DNA of 64,000 nt from Bradyrhizobium vignae (GTDB taxonomy: Bacteria; Pseudomonadota; Alphaproteobacteria; Rhizobiales; Xanthobacteraceae), in the NCBI RefSeq assembly GCF_004114425.1, contig NZ_RDQF01000020.1, positions 62,001 to 126,000 of the forward strand, given 5' to 3'. The translations under genes were made by a program, and so were the position numbers. Positions 33,001-43,247 of this stretch are shown here, one piece after another. The number at the start of each line of letters is the position of its first letter. Positions within the stretch are counted from its first letter, which is position 1. The notes beneath the pieces are model-generated. The model made no database searches and was not told the DNA's origin. It worked only from the letters and a program-made list of their open reading frames with translations.

Positions 33001-33023
33001 ATGACAGAGATGGCTGGGCGTTG

Positions 33024-33623
33024 ATGCGGATCCTCGGACTGACCGGCTCGATCGGGATGGGCAAATCCACCACTGCGAAGCTGTTCGCGGAGGCCGGTGT
33101 TCCCGTCTACGATGCCGACGCTGCCGTGCATCAGCTCTATGAGGGTGAAGCAGCCCCGGCGATCGAGGCGGCCTTCCCCGGCACCACCGTGAACGGCAAG
33201 GTCGACCGGCAAAAACTATCGGCGCGCGTCGTGCACGATCCTGCCGCGATCAAGCAGCTCGAGCAGATCGTTCATCCGATGCTTGGCGCCTCCCGGCAGA
33301 AATTCTTCGCTGACGCCGAGGCTGCCAAGGCGCCGGTGGTAGTGCTGGACATTCCGCTGCTGTTCGAGACCGGCGGCGAGAAGCGGGTCGACGCCGTCGT
33401 CGTGGTCTCGACCTCGCCCGAACTCCAGCGCCAGCGGGTGCTGGAGCGCGGCACGATGGACGAGGCCAAGCTCGACGCCATCATCGCCAAGCAGACGCCG
33501 GATGCCGAGAAGCGCAAGCGGGCCGATTTCGTGGTGGATACCTCACACGGACTCGACCCGGTGCGCGACCAAATCAAGCACATCCTGGCCGAGGTCGTTA
33601 AGATGCCGCAGCGGCGAGCCTGA
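33024..33623 (+). CDS. coaE: Dephospho-CoA kinase
   Basis: A 199-residue kinase that performs the last step of coenzyme A synthesis. The P-loop GLTGSIGMGKSTTAKLF (about 4-20) starts right at the N-terminus as in other CoaE proteins. DADAAVHQLY, RVVHDPAAIKQLEQIVHP, VVLDIPLLFETGG and the lid-domain RQRVLERGTMDEAKLDAIIAKQ follow. ATG 33024 is chosen over the in-frame GTG 32997 because it gives the standard short N-terminus. It lies 23 bp after maf. Confidence 0.95.
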   Translation: MRILGLTGSIGMGKSTTAKLFAEAGVPVYDADAAVHQLYEGEAAPAIEAAFPGTTVNGKVDRQKLSARVVHDPAAIKQLEQIVHPMLGASRQKFFADAEAAKAPVVVLDIPLLFETGGEKRVDAVVVVSTSPELQRQRVLERGTMDEAKLDAIIAKQTPDAEKRKRADFVVDTSHGLDPVRDQIKHILAEVVKMPQRRA

Positions 33624-33652
33624 TTCGCCGTCTCACACGGCTTCTTGACGGC

Positions 33653-34375
33653 ATGCGCGAAATCGTCCTCGACACCGAAACCACCGGCCTCGATCCGCTC
33701 CGCGGCGACCGACTGGTCGAAATCGGCTGCGTCGAGATCTTCAATCGCATGCCGACGGGACAGAGCTTTCACGTCTACATCAACCCCGAACGGGACATGC
33801 CGGCGGAAGCGTTCGCCGTGCACGGACTATCGTCCGAATTCCTGGCGACCAAGCCATTGTTCCACGAGATCGCCGACGAGTTTCTGGCGTTCATTGGCGA
33901 TGCGCCGCTGGTGATCCACAACGCTTCGTTCGACATCGGCTTCATCAATGCCGAGCTCGACCGCATCAAGCGCGCCGCGATCCCGCGCGAGCGGCTGGTG
34001 GATACGCTGCTGCTGGCGCGTCGCAAGCATCCCGGCGTGTCCAACCGGCTGGACGATCTCTGCTCGCGTTACGCCATCGACAATTCGCACCGCACCAAGC
34101 ACGGTGCGCTGCTGGACGCCGAGCTGCTGGCTGAGGTCTATGTCGATCTGGTCGGGGCGCGGCAGTCGCAGCTGCTGCTGGCTTCGGACGCCCAGGAGAT
34201 TCGCGTCAGTGCGGCCGGCGATGCGCCGCGGCGGCAGCGCTTGGAGCCGCTTGCGCCGCGGATTTCGGAGGCCGAGCGCGAGGCCCATCGGGCCTTCATC
34301 GCAACGATGGGCGACAAGGCGATCTGGAACGAGTACCTGCCCGCTCCAGCCGCCGTGGCGGCCGCTCAGGCCTGA
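33653..34375 (+). CDS. dnaQ: DNA polymerase III epsilon subunit (proofreading exonuclease)
   Basis: A 240-residue 3'-5' exonuclease of the DEDDh class. Exo I is LDTETTGLDP (Asp7, Glu9), Exo II is HNASFDIGFINAEL, and Exo III is the HRTKHGALLDAELLAEVY stretch with catalytic His and Asp. A C-terminal tail of about 60 residues binds the alpha subunit. It is the fourth gene of the PPDK-regulator, maf, coaE, dnaQ run. Its 3' end overlaps convergent secB by 10 bp. Confidence 0.95.
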   Translation: MREIVLDTETTGLDPLRGDRLVEIGCVEIFNRMPTGQSFHVYINPERDMPAEAFAVHGLSSEFLATKPLFHEIADEFLAFIGDAPLVIHNASFDIGFINAELDRIKRAAIPRERLVDTLLLARRKHPGVSNRLDDLCSRYAIDNSHRTKHGALLDAELLAEVYVDLVGARQSQLLLASDAQEIRVSAAGDAPRRQRLEPLAPRISEAEREAHRAFIATMGDKAIWNEYLPAPAAVAAAQA

Positions 34376-34851
34376 CCAGCTTGACCCTGAGCGGCCATTT
34401 GCCGCTCCATGTTCTGGCGATAGAGACCGACGAAGTCGACCGGATCCAGCATCAGCGGCGGGAACCCGCCGTCGCGCACGGCCGTTGCGATGATCTCGCG
34501 GGCGAACGGGAACAGCAAACGCGGGCACTCGATCATGACCAGCGGATGAAGGTTCTCCTTGGGCACGTTGGCGATGCGGAACACGCCGGCATAGGCGAGC
34601 TCGAACGAGAACATCAGCTTGCTCGCGGCCTCGGCCTTGCCCTCGACCGACAACGTCACCTCGAACTCCTGTTCGCTGAGGTTGTTGGCGCTGACATTGA
34701 TCTGGATGTTGATCTGCGGCGGTTGGCTCTGCTGCTGCAGCGAGCTCGGCGCGTTCGGATTTTCGAACGAGAGGTCCTTGGTATATTGCGCCAGCACGTT
34801 CAGCTGGGGAGCCTGGGCCGCCTCGGGAGGGGTGCCGTTACCGTTGGTCAT
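34366..34851 (-). CDS. secB: Protein-export chaperone SecB
   Basis: A 161-residue tetrameric chaperone that keeps preproteins unfolded and hands them to SecA. The core (about 18-150) includes LNVLAQYTKDLSFENPNAP, QINIQINVSANNL, FELAYAGVFRIANVPKENLHPLVMIECPRLLFPFAREIIA and FPPLMLDPVDFVGLY, all diagnostic. The N- and C-terminal tails are Gln/Ala-rich. An AGGAGAGAC site precedes the ATG. The position next to dnaQ matches other alphaproteobacteria. Confidence 0.96.
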   Translation of the reverse strand: MTNGNGTPPEAAQAPQLNVLAQYTKDLSFENPNAPSSLQQQSQPPQINIQINVSANNLSEQEFEVTLSVEGKAEAASKLMFSFELAYAGVFRIANVPKENLHPLVMIECPRLLFPFAREIIATAVRDGGFPPLMLDPVDFVGLYRQNMERQMAAQGQAGQA

Positions 34852-35248
34852 GAAAGTCTCTCCTTACCCGATTTGGGCTGAATTTCGCGGCGGTTGGCTA
34901 ACATAGGGCCGCCTCGTTCCACAAGGACGAACGGTCCCGGATCAAGGATTCGGGCCGCGCCCGGAGCTTTGACATTCATCCTGCCTTTTCCGCGAAATTG
35001 CGCCTTAAACGATTGAAGATGCGCGATTTCCGGGCAGGATCGGGTTTCCCCTTAAGCATAAAACGCGCTACACTCGGCGCTGTGCCAAAAGGCGCCATTG
35101 GCCGGGCAAGATTTCGTGCCTACATCCCGAGGACCTGATGTGGATCCAAAATGGTGATGTAGACTTGCCGCTTCCGCGAGGAACGGTCTACTGGCCGGAT
35201 TGATTTTCCCGGCAACGACCCCTGAAAAGACCAGAAAGCGAATACGAC
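34852..35248. other. Divergent secB / Tim44-like gene intergenic region
   Basis: This 397-bp gap separates the divergent secB and Tim44-like genes. I see no gene or RNA in it. A TTGACA at about 34970 and a TACACT at about 35068 are possible promoter parts, but neither has a good partner hexamer. Confidence 0.4.
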
Positions 35249-35956
35249 GTGGACATCTACACCATCATATTCCTGGCGCTGGCAGTCTTCATCTTCCTGA
35301 GACTGCGTAGCGTGCTGGGGCAGCGCACCGGCAACGAGCGGCCGCCGTTCGATCGCACCGCCGCCCGCAATGCGCTGGGGGGTGCTCAGGACAACAACGT
35401 CGTGACCATGCCGGGCAAGGTGATCGACCAGGCCCCGCTGGCGCCGACGGCCGAGCCGACCGCGCCCTCCGATCGCTGGAAAGGGCTGGCCGAGCCGGGC
35501 ACTGCGCTGGCGCAGGGGCTCGATGCCATCGTCGAGAAGGATTCCAGCTTCGACCCGCGCCATTTCCTCTCGGGCGCGCGCGGCGCCTACGAGATGATCG
35601 TGCTGGCCTTCGCCAATGGCGACCGCCGCGCGCTGCGCGACCTGTTGTCGTCGGAGGTCTATGAGAGCTTCGACGCCGCGATCAGGGAACGCGAGAAGAA
35701 CGAGCAAAAGACCGAGACGCGCTTCGTCTCGATCGACAAGGCCGAGCTCGTCGGCGCAGAGCTGCGCGACCGCACTGCCCAGCTCACCGTGCGCTTCGTT
35801 TCGCAGATGATCTCGGCCACCCGAGACAAGGCCGGCAACATCGTCGATGGCAGTGCCGATACGGTCGCCGACATCACCGACATCTGGACTTTCGCCCGCG
35901 ACACCTCCTCCCGCGATCCGAACTGGAAGCTGGTTGGCACCGGAAGCGCGAATTAA
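35249..35956 (+). CDS. Tim44/TimA-like domain membrane-anchored protein
   Basis: A 235-residue protein with one N-terminal membrane anchor (IYTIIFLALAVFIFLRLRSVLG) and a C-terminal Tim44-like domain from about residue 95. That domain includes FLSGARGAYEMIVLAFANGDRRALRDLLSSEVYESF and ends in TDIWTFARDTSSRDPNWKLVGT. The bacterial homologue TimA of Caulobacter is a peripheral inner-membrane protein with a suggested link to protein translocation, fitting its place near secB. The start is GTG 35249. The membrane-bound lytic transglycosylase gene begins inside its 3' end. Confidence 0.85.
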   Translation: MDIYTIIFLALAVFIFLRLRSVLGQRTGNERPPFDRTAARNALGGAQDNNVVTMPGKVIDQAPLAPTAEPTAPSDRWKGLAEPGTALAQGLDAIVEKDSSFDPRHFLSGARGAYEMIVLAFANGDRRALRDLLSSEVYESFDAAIREREKNEQKTETRFVSIDKAELVGAELRDRTAQLTVRFVSQMISATRDKAGNIVDGSADTVADITDIWTFARDTSSRDPNWKLVGTGSAN

Positions 35957-37463
35957 GCTTTTCCTGAAGACCGGCGCGACGGCGCTTTGCGCAGGTGCCG
36001 TCGCGCTGTCGTCGTTTTCGCTCGGCGCAGAGGCGGCGCGGCGCCACCATCGCAGTCAGCACCAGCATCTGTCGCACGTGCCTGCCGCTCCGCCGCGGCC
36101 CTTGCCCTATCCGCAGCTCTCCCTGCCGTTCGAAATTCCCGGCGCGCAATATCTGCCGCTGGCCTGGGCGGACGTGAAGGGTTGGGGCGCGGACGATCAT
36201 CTCGCCGCCTACAAGACCTTCCGTGCCAGCTGCCGATCGATCAATGCGCAGAACGGCGCGGCCGAACCCAAGGCTTTGGGCGCCTCGCTGAGCGAGCCTT
36301 GCCGGGTTGCCAAAACGCTCGATCTCACCGACGACGCCAAAGCGAAGACCTTCTTCGAGGAGAATTTCGCACCGCTGCGGATCTCGCGCCTCGGCGAGCC
36401 CGATGGTTTCGTCACCGGCTATTACGAGCCGGTGCTGGAGGGATCGCGCACGCAGACCGACGTCTACAACGTGCCGGTCTATCGTCGTCCCTCGAATCTG
36501 TTCGTCCGCGGCTACAAGCAGGATTCGATCAGCCTGCCCAACAAAGGCCCGGTCTATCGCAAGATCGGCCGCCGCAAGCTGGTGCCCTATTACGACCGCG
36601 GCGAGATCGAGGACGGCAAGATCGCCGGTCGCGGGCTGGAGATCGCCTGGCTGAAGGACCCGACTGATCTGTTGTTCGCCCAGATTCAGGGCTCGGCGCG
36701 GATCAAGTTCGAGGACGGCAGCACGGTTCGGCTCAATTACGACGCCTATAACGGCTATCCCTACACGGCCGTCGGTCGCATCCTGATCGAGCGCGGCATC
36801 ATCCCGAAAGAGGAGATGTCGATGCAGAAGATCAGGGAGTGGATGGCGCAGAACCCCGACGGCGCCAAGGAGCTGCGCCGCCAGAATCGCGCCTACATCT
36901 TCTTCCGCGAGGTCAACCTCTCCGACAAGGATGAGGCGGTAGGCGCGCAGGGCATTCCGCTGACCGCGGGACGCTCGATCGCGGTCGACAAATCGCTGCA
37001 TGTCTACGGCACGCCGTTCTTCATCGAGGGCGAGCTGCCGATCGAATCCGAACGCGCCAAGACGCCGTTCCATCGGCTGATGATCGCGCAGGACACCGGT
37101 TCGGCCATTATTGGACCTGCGCGCGCCGATCTGTTTTTCGGTGCTGGCCAGGAGGCAGGCCGTATCTCCGGACGGCTGCGCCACCCCATGCATTTCGTGA
37201 TGCTGATACCGAAGAGCCTCGATCCCGGCCCGCGCGCCGCGAAGCTGCCGATACCTGACCCCAGGCCCTCGGAGAAGATCGCAAAACTGTTTCCGCAAAC
37301 CGACCCGGCGACGACGGGCACGCCTGCCGCCGCCGCGGCGCAAGGCAAGAACGAAACGGTTGCCATCGCCGGCCCCGTTCCGCTACCGGTGCCGCGTCCC
37401 GCGATCGAGCCTGCCTCCGAACCGCGTCGACCGGTGAAGAATCGTCCTCATCGGCAGCAATGA
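35934..37463 (+). CDS. mltA: Membrane-bound lytic murein transglycosylase A
   Basis: About 509 residues. A signal sequence (LKTGATALCAGAVALSSFSLGAEA) and a His-rich stretch lead into the MltA double-psi barrel with FVTGYYEPVLEGSR, LLFAQIQGSARIKFEDG, RLNYDAYNGYPYTAVG and the 3D domain near the end (RLMIAQDTGSAIIGPARADLFFG), which supplies the catalytic Asp. It cleaves murein to 1,6-anhydro products. No lipobox is visible, so it may be periplasmic rather than a lipoprotein. The start is uncertain: I use an in-frame TTG at 35934, overlapping the Tim44-like gene by 23 bp. The Pro-rich C-terminal tail is atypical. The Smr gene overlaps its stop by 4 bp. Confidence 0.88.
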   Translation: MAPEARIKLFLKTGATALCAGAVALSSFSLGAEAARRHHRSQHQHLSHVPAAPPRPLPYPQLSLPFEIPGAQYLPLAWADVKGWGADDHLAAYKTFRASCRSINAQNGAAEPKALGASLSEPCRVAKTLDLTDDAKAKTFFEENFAPLRISRLGEPDGFVTGYYEPVLEGSRTQTDVYNVPVYRRPSNLFVRGYKQDSISLPNKGPVYRKIGRRKLVPYYDRGEIEDGKIAGRGLEIAWLKDPTDLLFAQIQGSARIKFEDGSTVRLNYDAYNGYPYTAVGRILIERGIIPKEEMSMQKIREWMAQNPDGAKELRRQNRAYIFFREVNLSDKDEAVGAQGIPLTAGRSIAVDKSLHVYGTPFFIEGELPIESERAKTPFHRLMIAQDTGSAIIGPARADLFFGAGQEAGRISGRLRHPMHFVMLIPKSLDPGPRAAKLPIPDPRPSEKIAKLFPQTDPATTGTPAAAAAQGKNETVAIAGPVPLPVPRPAIEPASEPRRPVKNRPHRQQ

Positions 37464-38050
37464 AACGATCGTCCCGTCCGCCCGTGCTGGAGTCCCGCCC
37501 CTCGCCGCGCCGTCGCGCGCTGAGCGAGGAGGAGCGCGAGCTGTGGGATACGGTTGCAAAGCATGTCAAGCCGCTGAGGAAGCATCGCATGGCGAAGGCA
37601 CAGGCCGCGCCGCGCGCTGAGCCGACACCCGCTGTGCCTGCCATGCGACCCGCGTCATCGCAGCGACCCGTCGCCGCCGCGCCGTCGCCGCGTGTCGCAA
37701 AACCGTCCGTGCCGCCCTTGGCGCCGCTCGGCAAGCGCGAGCGGACGAAGCTCTCGCGCGGCCGCAGTGAGATCGAGGCGCGACTCGATCTGCACGGCAT
37801 GACCCAGACGCGCGCCCATCGCGCGCTGTCCGGTTTCCTGCACCGCGCCCACCAGGACGGCCTGACCTTCGTGCTCGTGATCACCGGCAAGGGCCGCAGC
37901 GGCGGCGAGACCGGCGTGCTCCGCCGCCAGGTTCCGGAATGGTTGAGCCTGCCCGAATTCCGCGCCTTCGTCGTCGGCTTCGAGACTGCGCATATCGGCC
38001 ACGGCGGCGAGGGCGCGCTGTATGTGCGGATCAGGCGGGCGAGAGGTTAG
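37460..38050 (+). CDS. Smr-domain protein
   Basis: A 196-residue protein with a basic, Pro/Ala-rich N-terminal half and a C-terminal Smr domain (about 105-196). Domain marks are LDLHGMTQTRAHRAL and FVLVITGKGRSGG, the LDxH and TGxG motifs of MutS2/SmrA-type nucleases. It may therefore cut DNA or RNA; the biological target is unknown. It begins with an ATGA overlap with mltA, so translation is coupled. This mltA-smr pairing is frequent in Rhizobiales. Confidence 0.88.
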   Translation: MKRSSRPPVLESRPSPRRRALSEEERELWDTVAKHVKPLRKHRMAKAQAAPRAEPTPAVPAMRPASSQRPVAAAPSPRVAKPSVPPLAPLGKRERTKLSRGRSEIEARLDLHGMTQTRAHRALSGFLHRAHQDGLTFVLVITGKGRSGGETGVLRRQVPEWLSLPEFRAFVVGFETAHIGHGGEGALYVRIRRARG

Positions 38051-38063
38051 ATAGCGAGTCCAC

Positions 38064-38089
38064 ACCTCTCCCGCTCGCAAGCGGGAGAG
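38064..38089. terminator. Palindrome between convergent genes, probable bidirectional terminator
   Basis: CCTCTCCCGCT, CGCA loop, AGCGGGAGAGG forms an 11-bp perfect stem between the stops of the Smr gene and the convergent membrane-protein gene. It belongs to the same repeat family as 6105-6130. Confidence 0.6.
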
Positions 38090-38137
38090 GGAGCGCACCG
38101 TCTCCGGAGCTGGCCGATCGTCTCAGAGCTGATCGTC

Positions 38138-39262
38138 TCAGAACGGCCGGACGATTCCGACGCGCGGGATCAAGGTGATGATCAGCCCCAAGATGTTTGT
38201 CCTCTGATGCTCCGCCGGAATCAGCGCAGTCTCGCGCTTGGCCGGCAGCATCTTCACTGCATGCAGGATCAGGAACATGCACACCGCCCAGTTCGAGATC
38301 CAGCGCGAATAGTCGAACACCATCACGAACATCACGAGATAAGCGAGGCTGATCCCGATCAACGCTGCGATGATGAGGCGGCGCTGCGTTTCGCTCGCGA
38401 GCGCGCCGATCAGGTTCGCAACATAGCGCCAAAGCGGCGTGTGCAGCCAGATCAAGAGTGCGAACACGGGCACGCCGAGGATATTGTGCGGCAGGCGGCC
38501 CCAGGTGTCGGCAACCTCCTTCGCCAGCGGCTGGTACCAGATGTAGGCGAATTGCAGCAGGTCGGCGCGCGATGGATCGGCCATCCGGCTCTTCAGATAC
38601 GCGACGAAATCCGCTTCGGGGATCGGCATCGTTCCCTGGAATTGCGCCGCAAAGAACAATGCGGAGACGGCGGCGAGGGCGACGCTACCGAAAGCAATGT
38701 TGGTGCGATTGTAGCCATGGGTCAGGTAGTGCCTGATCACGACGATGGTGATGATCGTCGGCACATACATCAACAGATGAATGTGATGGATCAGCACGAG
38801 AATGATCGAGAACAGCGCGGCCGCGGCAACGAACAGCAACGAGCCTGCGGGCATCAGCAGCAGCACGATCGCCAGCGCGCAGCCATAAATGTCGAAATGG
38901 CCGAGCGTGTGCATGAAGTTCTTCAGGAAGAACGGCGAGCCTGCGGTGAAGACGAACAGGGGCAGCGTCTTCGCGCTGAAGCCGAACGTCTTCTCGAATA
39001 GCTTTGCGTACAGCCCCAGCGTCGCCAGCCACGTCACGCCGCCGAGCGCGAACACCAGCCATACCGGCACCTTGTTCGTGAACAGCGCGACGATCGCCCC
39101 GATCAGCGCGCGCTTGATGAAGCCGAAATGGTAGTCGACCAGGAGGTGGATATAGGGGACGTAAGGCGGCAGCTGGATCTTGTGGATGAAGACGCCGACG
39201 ATGATCGCGGCGTTGATCGCGAGCAGGAGTCGCCAGGGATTTTGCAGGATGCGTACGGTCAC
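38138..39262 (-). CDS. Polytopic membrane protein of unknown function
   Basis: I do not recognise this 374-residue protein. It has about nine or ten hydrophobic segments. Notable features are HLLVDYHFGFIKRALIG near the N-terminus, a histidine-rich stretch FLKNFMHTLGHFDIYG (about 112-127), HHIHLLMYVP, and a central non-membrane loop (about 215-265). The arrangement of loops and buried charges resembles polytopic glycan-related proteins, but no catalytic signature can be named. It follows hslU by 28 bp on the same strand and may be co-transcribed. Confidence 0.75.
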   Translation of the reverse strand: MTVRILQNPWRLLLAINAAIIVGVFIHKIQLPPYVPYIHLLVDYHFGFIKRALIGAIVALFTNKVPVWLVFALGGVTWLATLGLYAKLFEKTFGFSAKTLPLFVFTAGSPFFLKNFMHTLGHFDIYGCALAIVLLLMPAGSLLFVAAAALFSIILVLIHHIHLLMYVPTIITIVVIRHYLTHGYNRTNIAFGSVALAAVSALFFAAQFQGTMPIPEADFVAYLKSRMADPSRADLLQFAYIWYQPLAKEVADTWGRLPHNILGVPVFALLIWLHTPLWRYVANLIGALASETQRRLIIAALIGISLAYLVMFVMVFDYSRWISNWAVCMFLILHAVKMLPAKRETALIPAEHQRTNILGLIITLIPRVGIVRPF

Positions 39263-39290
39263 GCCGCATCAATAGCGTGACCGGCCCGAA

Positions 39291-40595
<1,305 letters not shown>

Positions 40596-40644
40596 GTCTG
40601 ATTAGCTAGGGCGGGAGGCGGCCAAGGACAAGCCGCAATTTAGG

Positions 40645-41262
40645 TCAGATGATCGGCGGGCCGGATTGCCATTGTTTCACGGCCTCGAGCGGATGGATCA
40701 GCATCAGGATATTGAGCGTCAGATTGTCACGAATGTGGAGCGCCAGCATGATTTCGAAGGCAAGTCCGAGCAGCACGGTCGCGCTGATGGGCAGCATGCG
40801 AGCGGCAAGGAACCCCAGGACCATGGCCAGATTGTCCGAGACCGAATTGACGATGCTGTCGCCATAGTAATCCAGCGAGATCGTGCCCGCGCGGTAGCGC
40901 TCGATGATGAAGGGCGAGTTCTCGACGATCTCCCAGGCGCCTTCGATCACCATGGCGATGATCAGCCGCGCCGGCCAGGACAAAGGCAGGAGCGGCAGCC
41001 GTGCGAACAGCAGCCAGGTCAAGCCGTAGAACAGGAAGCCGTGCAGCACGTGCGAAAAGCTGTACCAGTCGGCGATCTGCTGCGAATTCTCCGAGCTGTT
41101 CACCACGCCGTGCCAGAGCTTGATGGTGCCGCAGGTGCAGATCGGGACCCGCCCCATCGCAAGCAGGATCGAGGCCTGCAGCGCCAGCAGCAACAGCGCG
41201 AGGCCGGCCCAGGCGAGCGGTGGGACCGCGACCTTGCTCTCGCTCGCCTGCGCCAGCGTCAC
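40645..41262 (-). CDS. DUF2585-like membrane protein
   Basis: A 205-residue protein with four or five membrane segments. It matches the DUF2585 pattern: MGRVPICTCGTIKLWHGVVNSSENSQQIADWYSFSHVLHGFLFYG, then VIEGAWEIVENSPFIIERYR and YYGDSIVNSVSDNLAMVLGF. The conserved Cys, His and Glu residues suggest a metal or redox site, but the function is unknown. The start is a GTG at 41262 that overlaps the GNAT stop codon by 4 bp (GTGA), so the two genes are translationally coupled. hslU starts 49 bp downstream. Confidence 0.82.
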   Translation of the reverse strand: MTLAQASESKVAVPPLAWAGLALLLLALQASILLAMGRVPICTCGTIKLWHGVVNSSENSQQIADWYSFSHVLHGFLFYGLTWLLFARLPLLPLSWPARLIIAMVIEGAWEIVENSPFIIERYRAGTISLDYYGDSIVNSVSDNLAMVLGFLAARMLPISATVLLGLAFEIMLALHIRDNLTLNILMLIHPLEAVKQWQSGPPII

Positions 41263-41744
41263 GGTTCGCAAACCATCAGCAGTGCCGGACCGTCCGGCGT
41301 CGCGACCATGCGGTCGCGGATGAATCCAGCCCTCTCGTAAGCGCGTATCGCGCGCAGGTTCAGCGGGTCCGGATCGGTGACCATGCGGGCCAGACCATGC
41401 CGCAGCTGTTCGTCGACGAACTGGCGGATGAACGCCGAGCCGTGGCCGCGTGCGATCATGTTGCCGTCGCCGATGAACAGGTCGATCCCACGCGTGCCCT
41501 CCGGTTGCGGCCCGAAGCCTGTATTCCAGGCGGTCAGGCGGTAGCACTGAAGATAGCCGAATGGCCTGTCGCCGGCCAACACGATGAACTGATCCATCGC
41601 GGGCTCATCGAGATCGCCGCTGACCAGCGCAAACTGTTCATCCGGATCGCCCCACCATTCCCGCACATGAGCCTCATCCAGCCACCGCCGGATCAGCGGC
41701 AGGTCGGCCGCGGTCATCGGATGGAAGGCATAGCTTGGGGTCAT
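41259..41744 (-). CDS. GNAT-family N-acetyltransferase (AAC(6')-like)
   Basis: A 161-residue acetyltransferase with the AAC(6')/IucB-like form of the GNAT fold. Marks are FHPMTAADLPLIRRWLDEAHVREWWG at the N-terminus, GIDLFIGDGNMIARGHGSAFIRQFVDEQL as the acetyl-CoA-binding motif A, and VTDPDPLNLRAIRAYERAGF as motif B. The family includes aminoglycoside acetyltransferases and siderophore enzymes; the substrate here cannot be told. It sits between hslV and hslU, coupled to the DUF2585 gene. Confidence 0.85.
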   Translation of the reverse strand: MTPSYAFHPMTAADLPLIRRWLDEAHVREWWGDPDEQFALVSGDLDEPAMDQFIVLAGDRPFGYLQCYRLTAWNTGFGPQPEGTRGIDLFIGDGNMIARGHGSAFIRQFVDEQLRHGLARMVTDPDPLNLRAIRAYERAGFIRDRMVATPDGPALLMVCEP

Positions 41745-41835
41745 CTAGCAACCACGGCGGTGCTGCGCTCCCTCTGCCGCCTGCAAGCGGGAGAGGTTAC
41801 ACCGACTCTGGAGCTCCGCTGTTCGGTCAAAGCCC

Positions 41836-42396
41836 CTACCCGCTCGCCAGGCTCTCGATGGTCACATTCCGGTTTGTGTAGACGCAGATGTCGGCGGCAA
41901 TGTCGAGGGAGCGGCGGACGATGGTCTCGGCGTCCTTGTCGGTGTCGAGCAGGGCCCGCGCCGCGGCCAGGGCGTAGTTGCCGCCGGAGCCGATCGCCAT
42001 CACGCCGGCTTCGGGCTCGAGCACGTCGCCGGTGCCTGTCAGCACCAGCGAGACGTCCTTGTCGGCCACGATCATCATTGCCTCCAGCCGCCGCAGATAG
42101 CGGTCGGTGCGCCAGTCCTTGGCGAGCTCCACGGCCGCCCGGGTCAGCTGCCCCGGATATTGCTCGAGCTTGGATTCCAGCCGCTCGAACAGCGTGAAGG
42201 CGTCGGCGGTGGCACCGGCGAAGCCGCCGATCACGTCGCCCTTGCCGAGCTTGCGGACCTTCTTGGCGTTGGCCTTGATCACGGTCTGGCCGATCGAGAC
42301 CTGGCCGTCACCGCCGACCACCACCTTGCCGCCCTTGCGGACTGTCAAAATCGTGGTGCCGTGCCAGTGAGGTGAGCTGTTCTGGGAATCCTGCAT
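41836..42396 (-). CDS. hslV: HslV peptidase subunit of the HslVU protease
   Basis: A 186-residue proteasome-beta-like threonine peptidase. The catalytic threonine follows HG at residue 14 (HGTTILTVRKGGKVVVGGDGQVS). The chain therefore carries a 13-residue propeptide to be removed, longer than in E. coli, where only Met is lost. KVRKLGKGDVIGGFAGATADAFTLFERLE and AIGSGGNYALAAARAL are family signatures. It is divergent from hisB across 191 bp, as in many Rhizobiales. Confidence 0.96.
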   Translation of the reverse strand: MQDSQNSSPHWHGTTILTVRKGGKVVVGGDGQVSIGQTVIKANAKKVRKLGKGDVIGGFAGATADAFTLFERLESKLEQYPGQLTRAAVELAKDWRTDRYLRRLEAMMIVADKDVSLVLTGTGDVLEPEAGVMAIGSGGNYALAAARALLDTDKDAETIVRRSLDIAADICVYTNRNVTIESLASG

Positions 42397-42587
42397 GAAA
42401 TACCTCGTTGTCCGGCCTGATTTAGGCGGTCAGAGCTGAGGGTACAACGGGCCGTTTCGGGCTCAATTTCGCTCACCATAGGCAGAAGTAGAGGCCCGGC
42501 CGGCCGTTCCCGCAGTAGCGAAGGTGTCATTTGGCTGTTAATAGACTGGCGTTTTCGGCTCAAAGTTAGAATGGAAACCGCATTTCA

Positions 42588-43181
42588 ATGCGCACCGCGA
42601 CGATCAAGCGCAAGACCAAGGAAACCGACATCGAGGTCTCCGTGAACCTCGATGGCACCGGCGTGGCCAATATCGCGACCGGCATCGGCTTTTTCGACCA
42701 TATGCTCGATCTTCTCGCCCGCCATTCCCGCATCGACCTCACGGTCAAGGCCGTGGGCGATCTGCACATTGACTATCACCATACCACCGAAGACACCGGC
42801 ATCGCACTCGGCCAGGCGGTCAAGCAGGCGCTCGGCAACATGGCGGGTATCACCCGCTATGCCGGCGTGCACATGCCCATGGACGAGACGCTGTCGCGCG
42901 TGGTCATCGACATCTCGGGCCGCCCGTTCCTGGTGTTCAAGGCCGACTTCCCCCGCGACAGGATCGGTGAGTTCGACACCGAGCTGGTGCGCGAATGGTT
43001 CCAGGCCTTCGCCATCAACGCCGGCGTGACTCTCCACGTCGAGACCCTATATGGCGATAACAGCCACCATATCGCCGAGTCCTGCTTCAAGGGTCTGGCG
43101 CGGGCGCTGCGCACCGCCGTTGCGATCGATCCGAAGGCGGCAGGTGAAATCCCCTCCACCAAGGGCTCGCTGGGCGGCTGA
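42588..43181 (+). CDS. hisB: Imidazoleglycerol-phosphate dehydratase
   Basis: A 197-residue enzyme for the sixth step of histidine biosynthesis. It has two pseudo-repeats with metal-binding motifs: GFFDHMLDLLARHSRIDL, DYHHTTEDTGIALGQA and, in the second half, DTELVREWFQAFAINAGVTLHV and NSHHIAESCFKGLARALR. It is monofunctional, without the phosphatase domain of E. coli HisB. It opens the hisB, DUF2628, hisH, hisA, hisF, hisE, coaA run. Confidence 0.97.
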   Translation: MRTATIKRKTKETDIEVSVNLDGTGVANIATGIGFFDHMLDLLARHSRIDLTVKAVGDLHIDYHHTTEDTGIALGQAVKQALGNMAGITRYAGVHMPMDETLSRVVIDISGRPFLVFKADFPRDRIGEFDTELVREWFQAFAINAGVTLHVETLYGDNSHHIAESCFKGLARALRTAVAIDPKAAGEIPSTKGSLGG

Positions 43182-43247
43182 CATCTCCGTCTCGCGGCGA
43201 ACGCGAGCCGGCGGTATCACTGAATTTTCGAGAACGGGGGCATCACC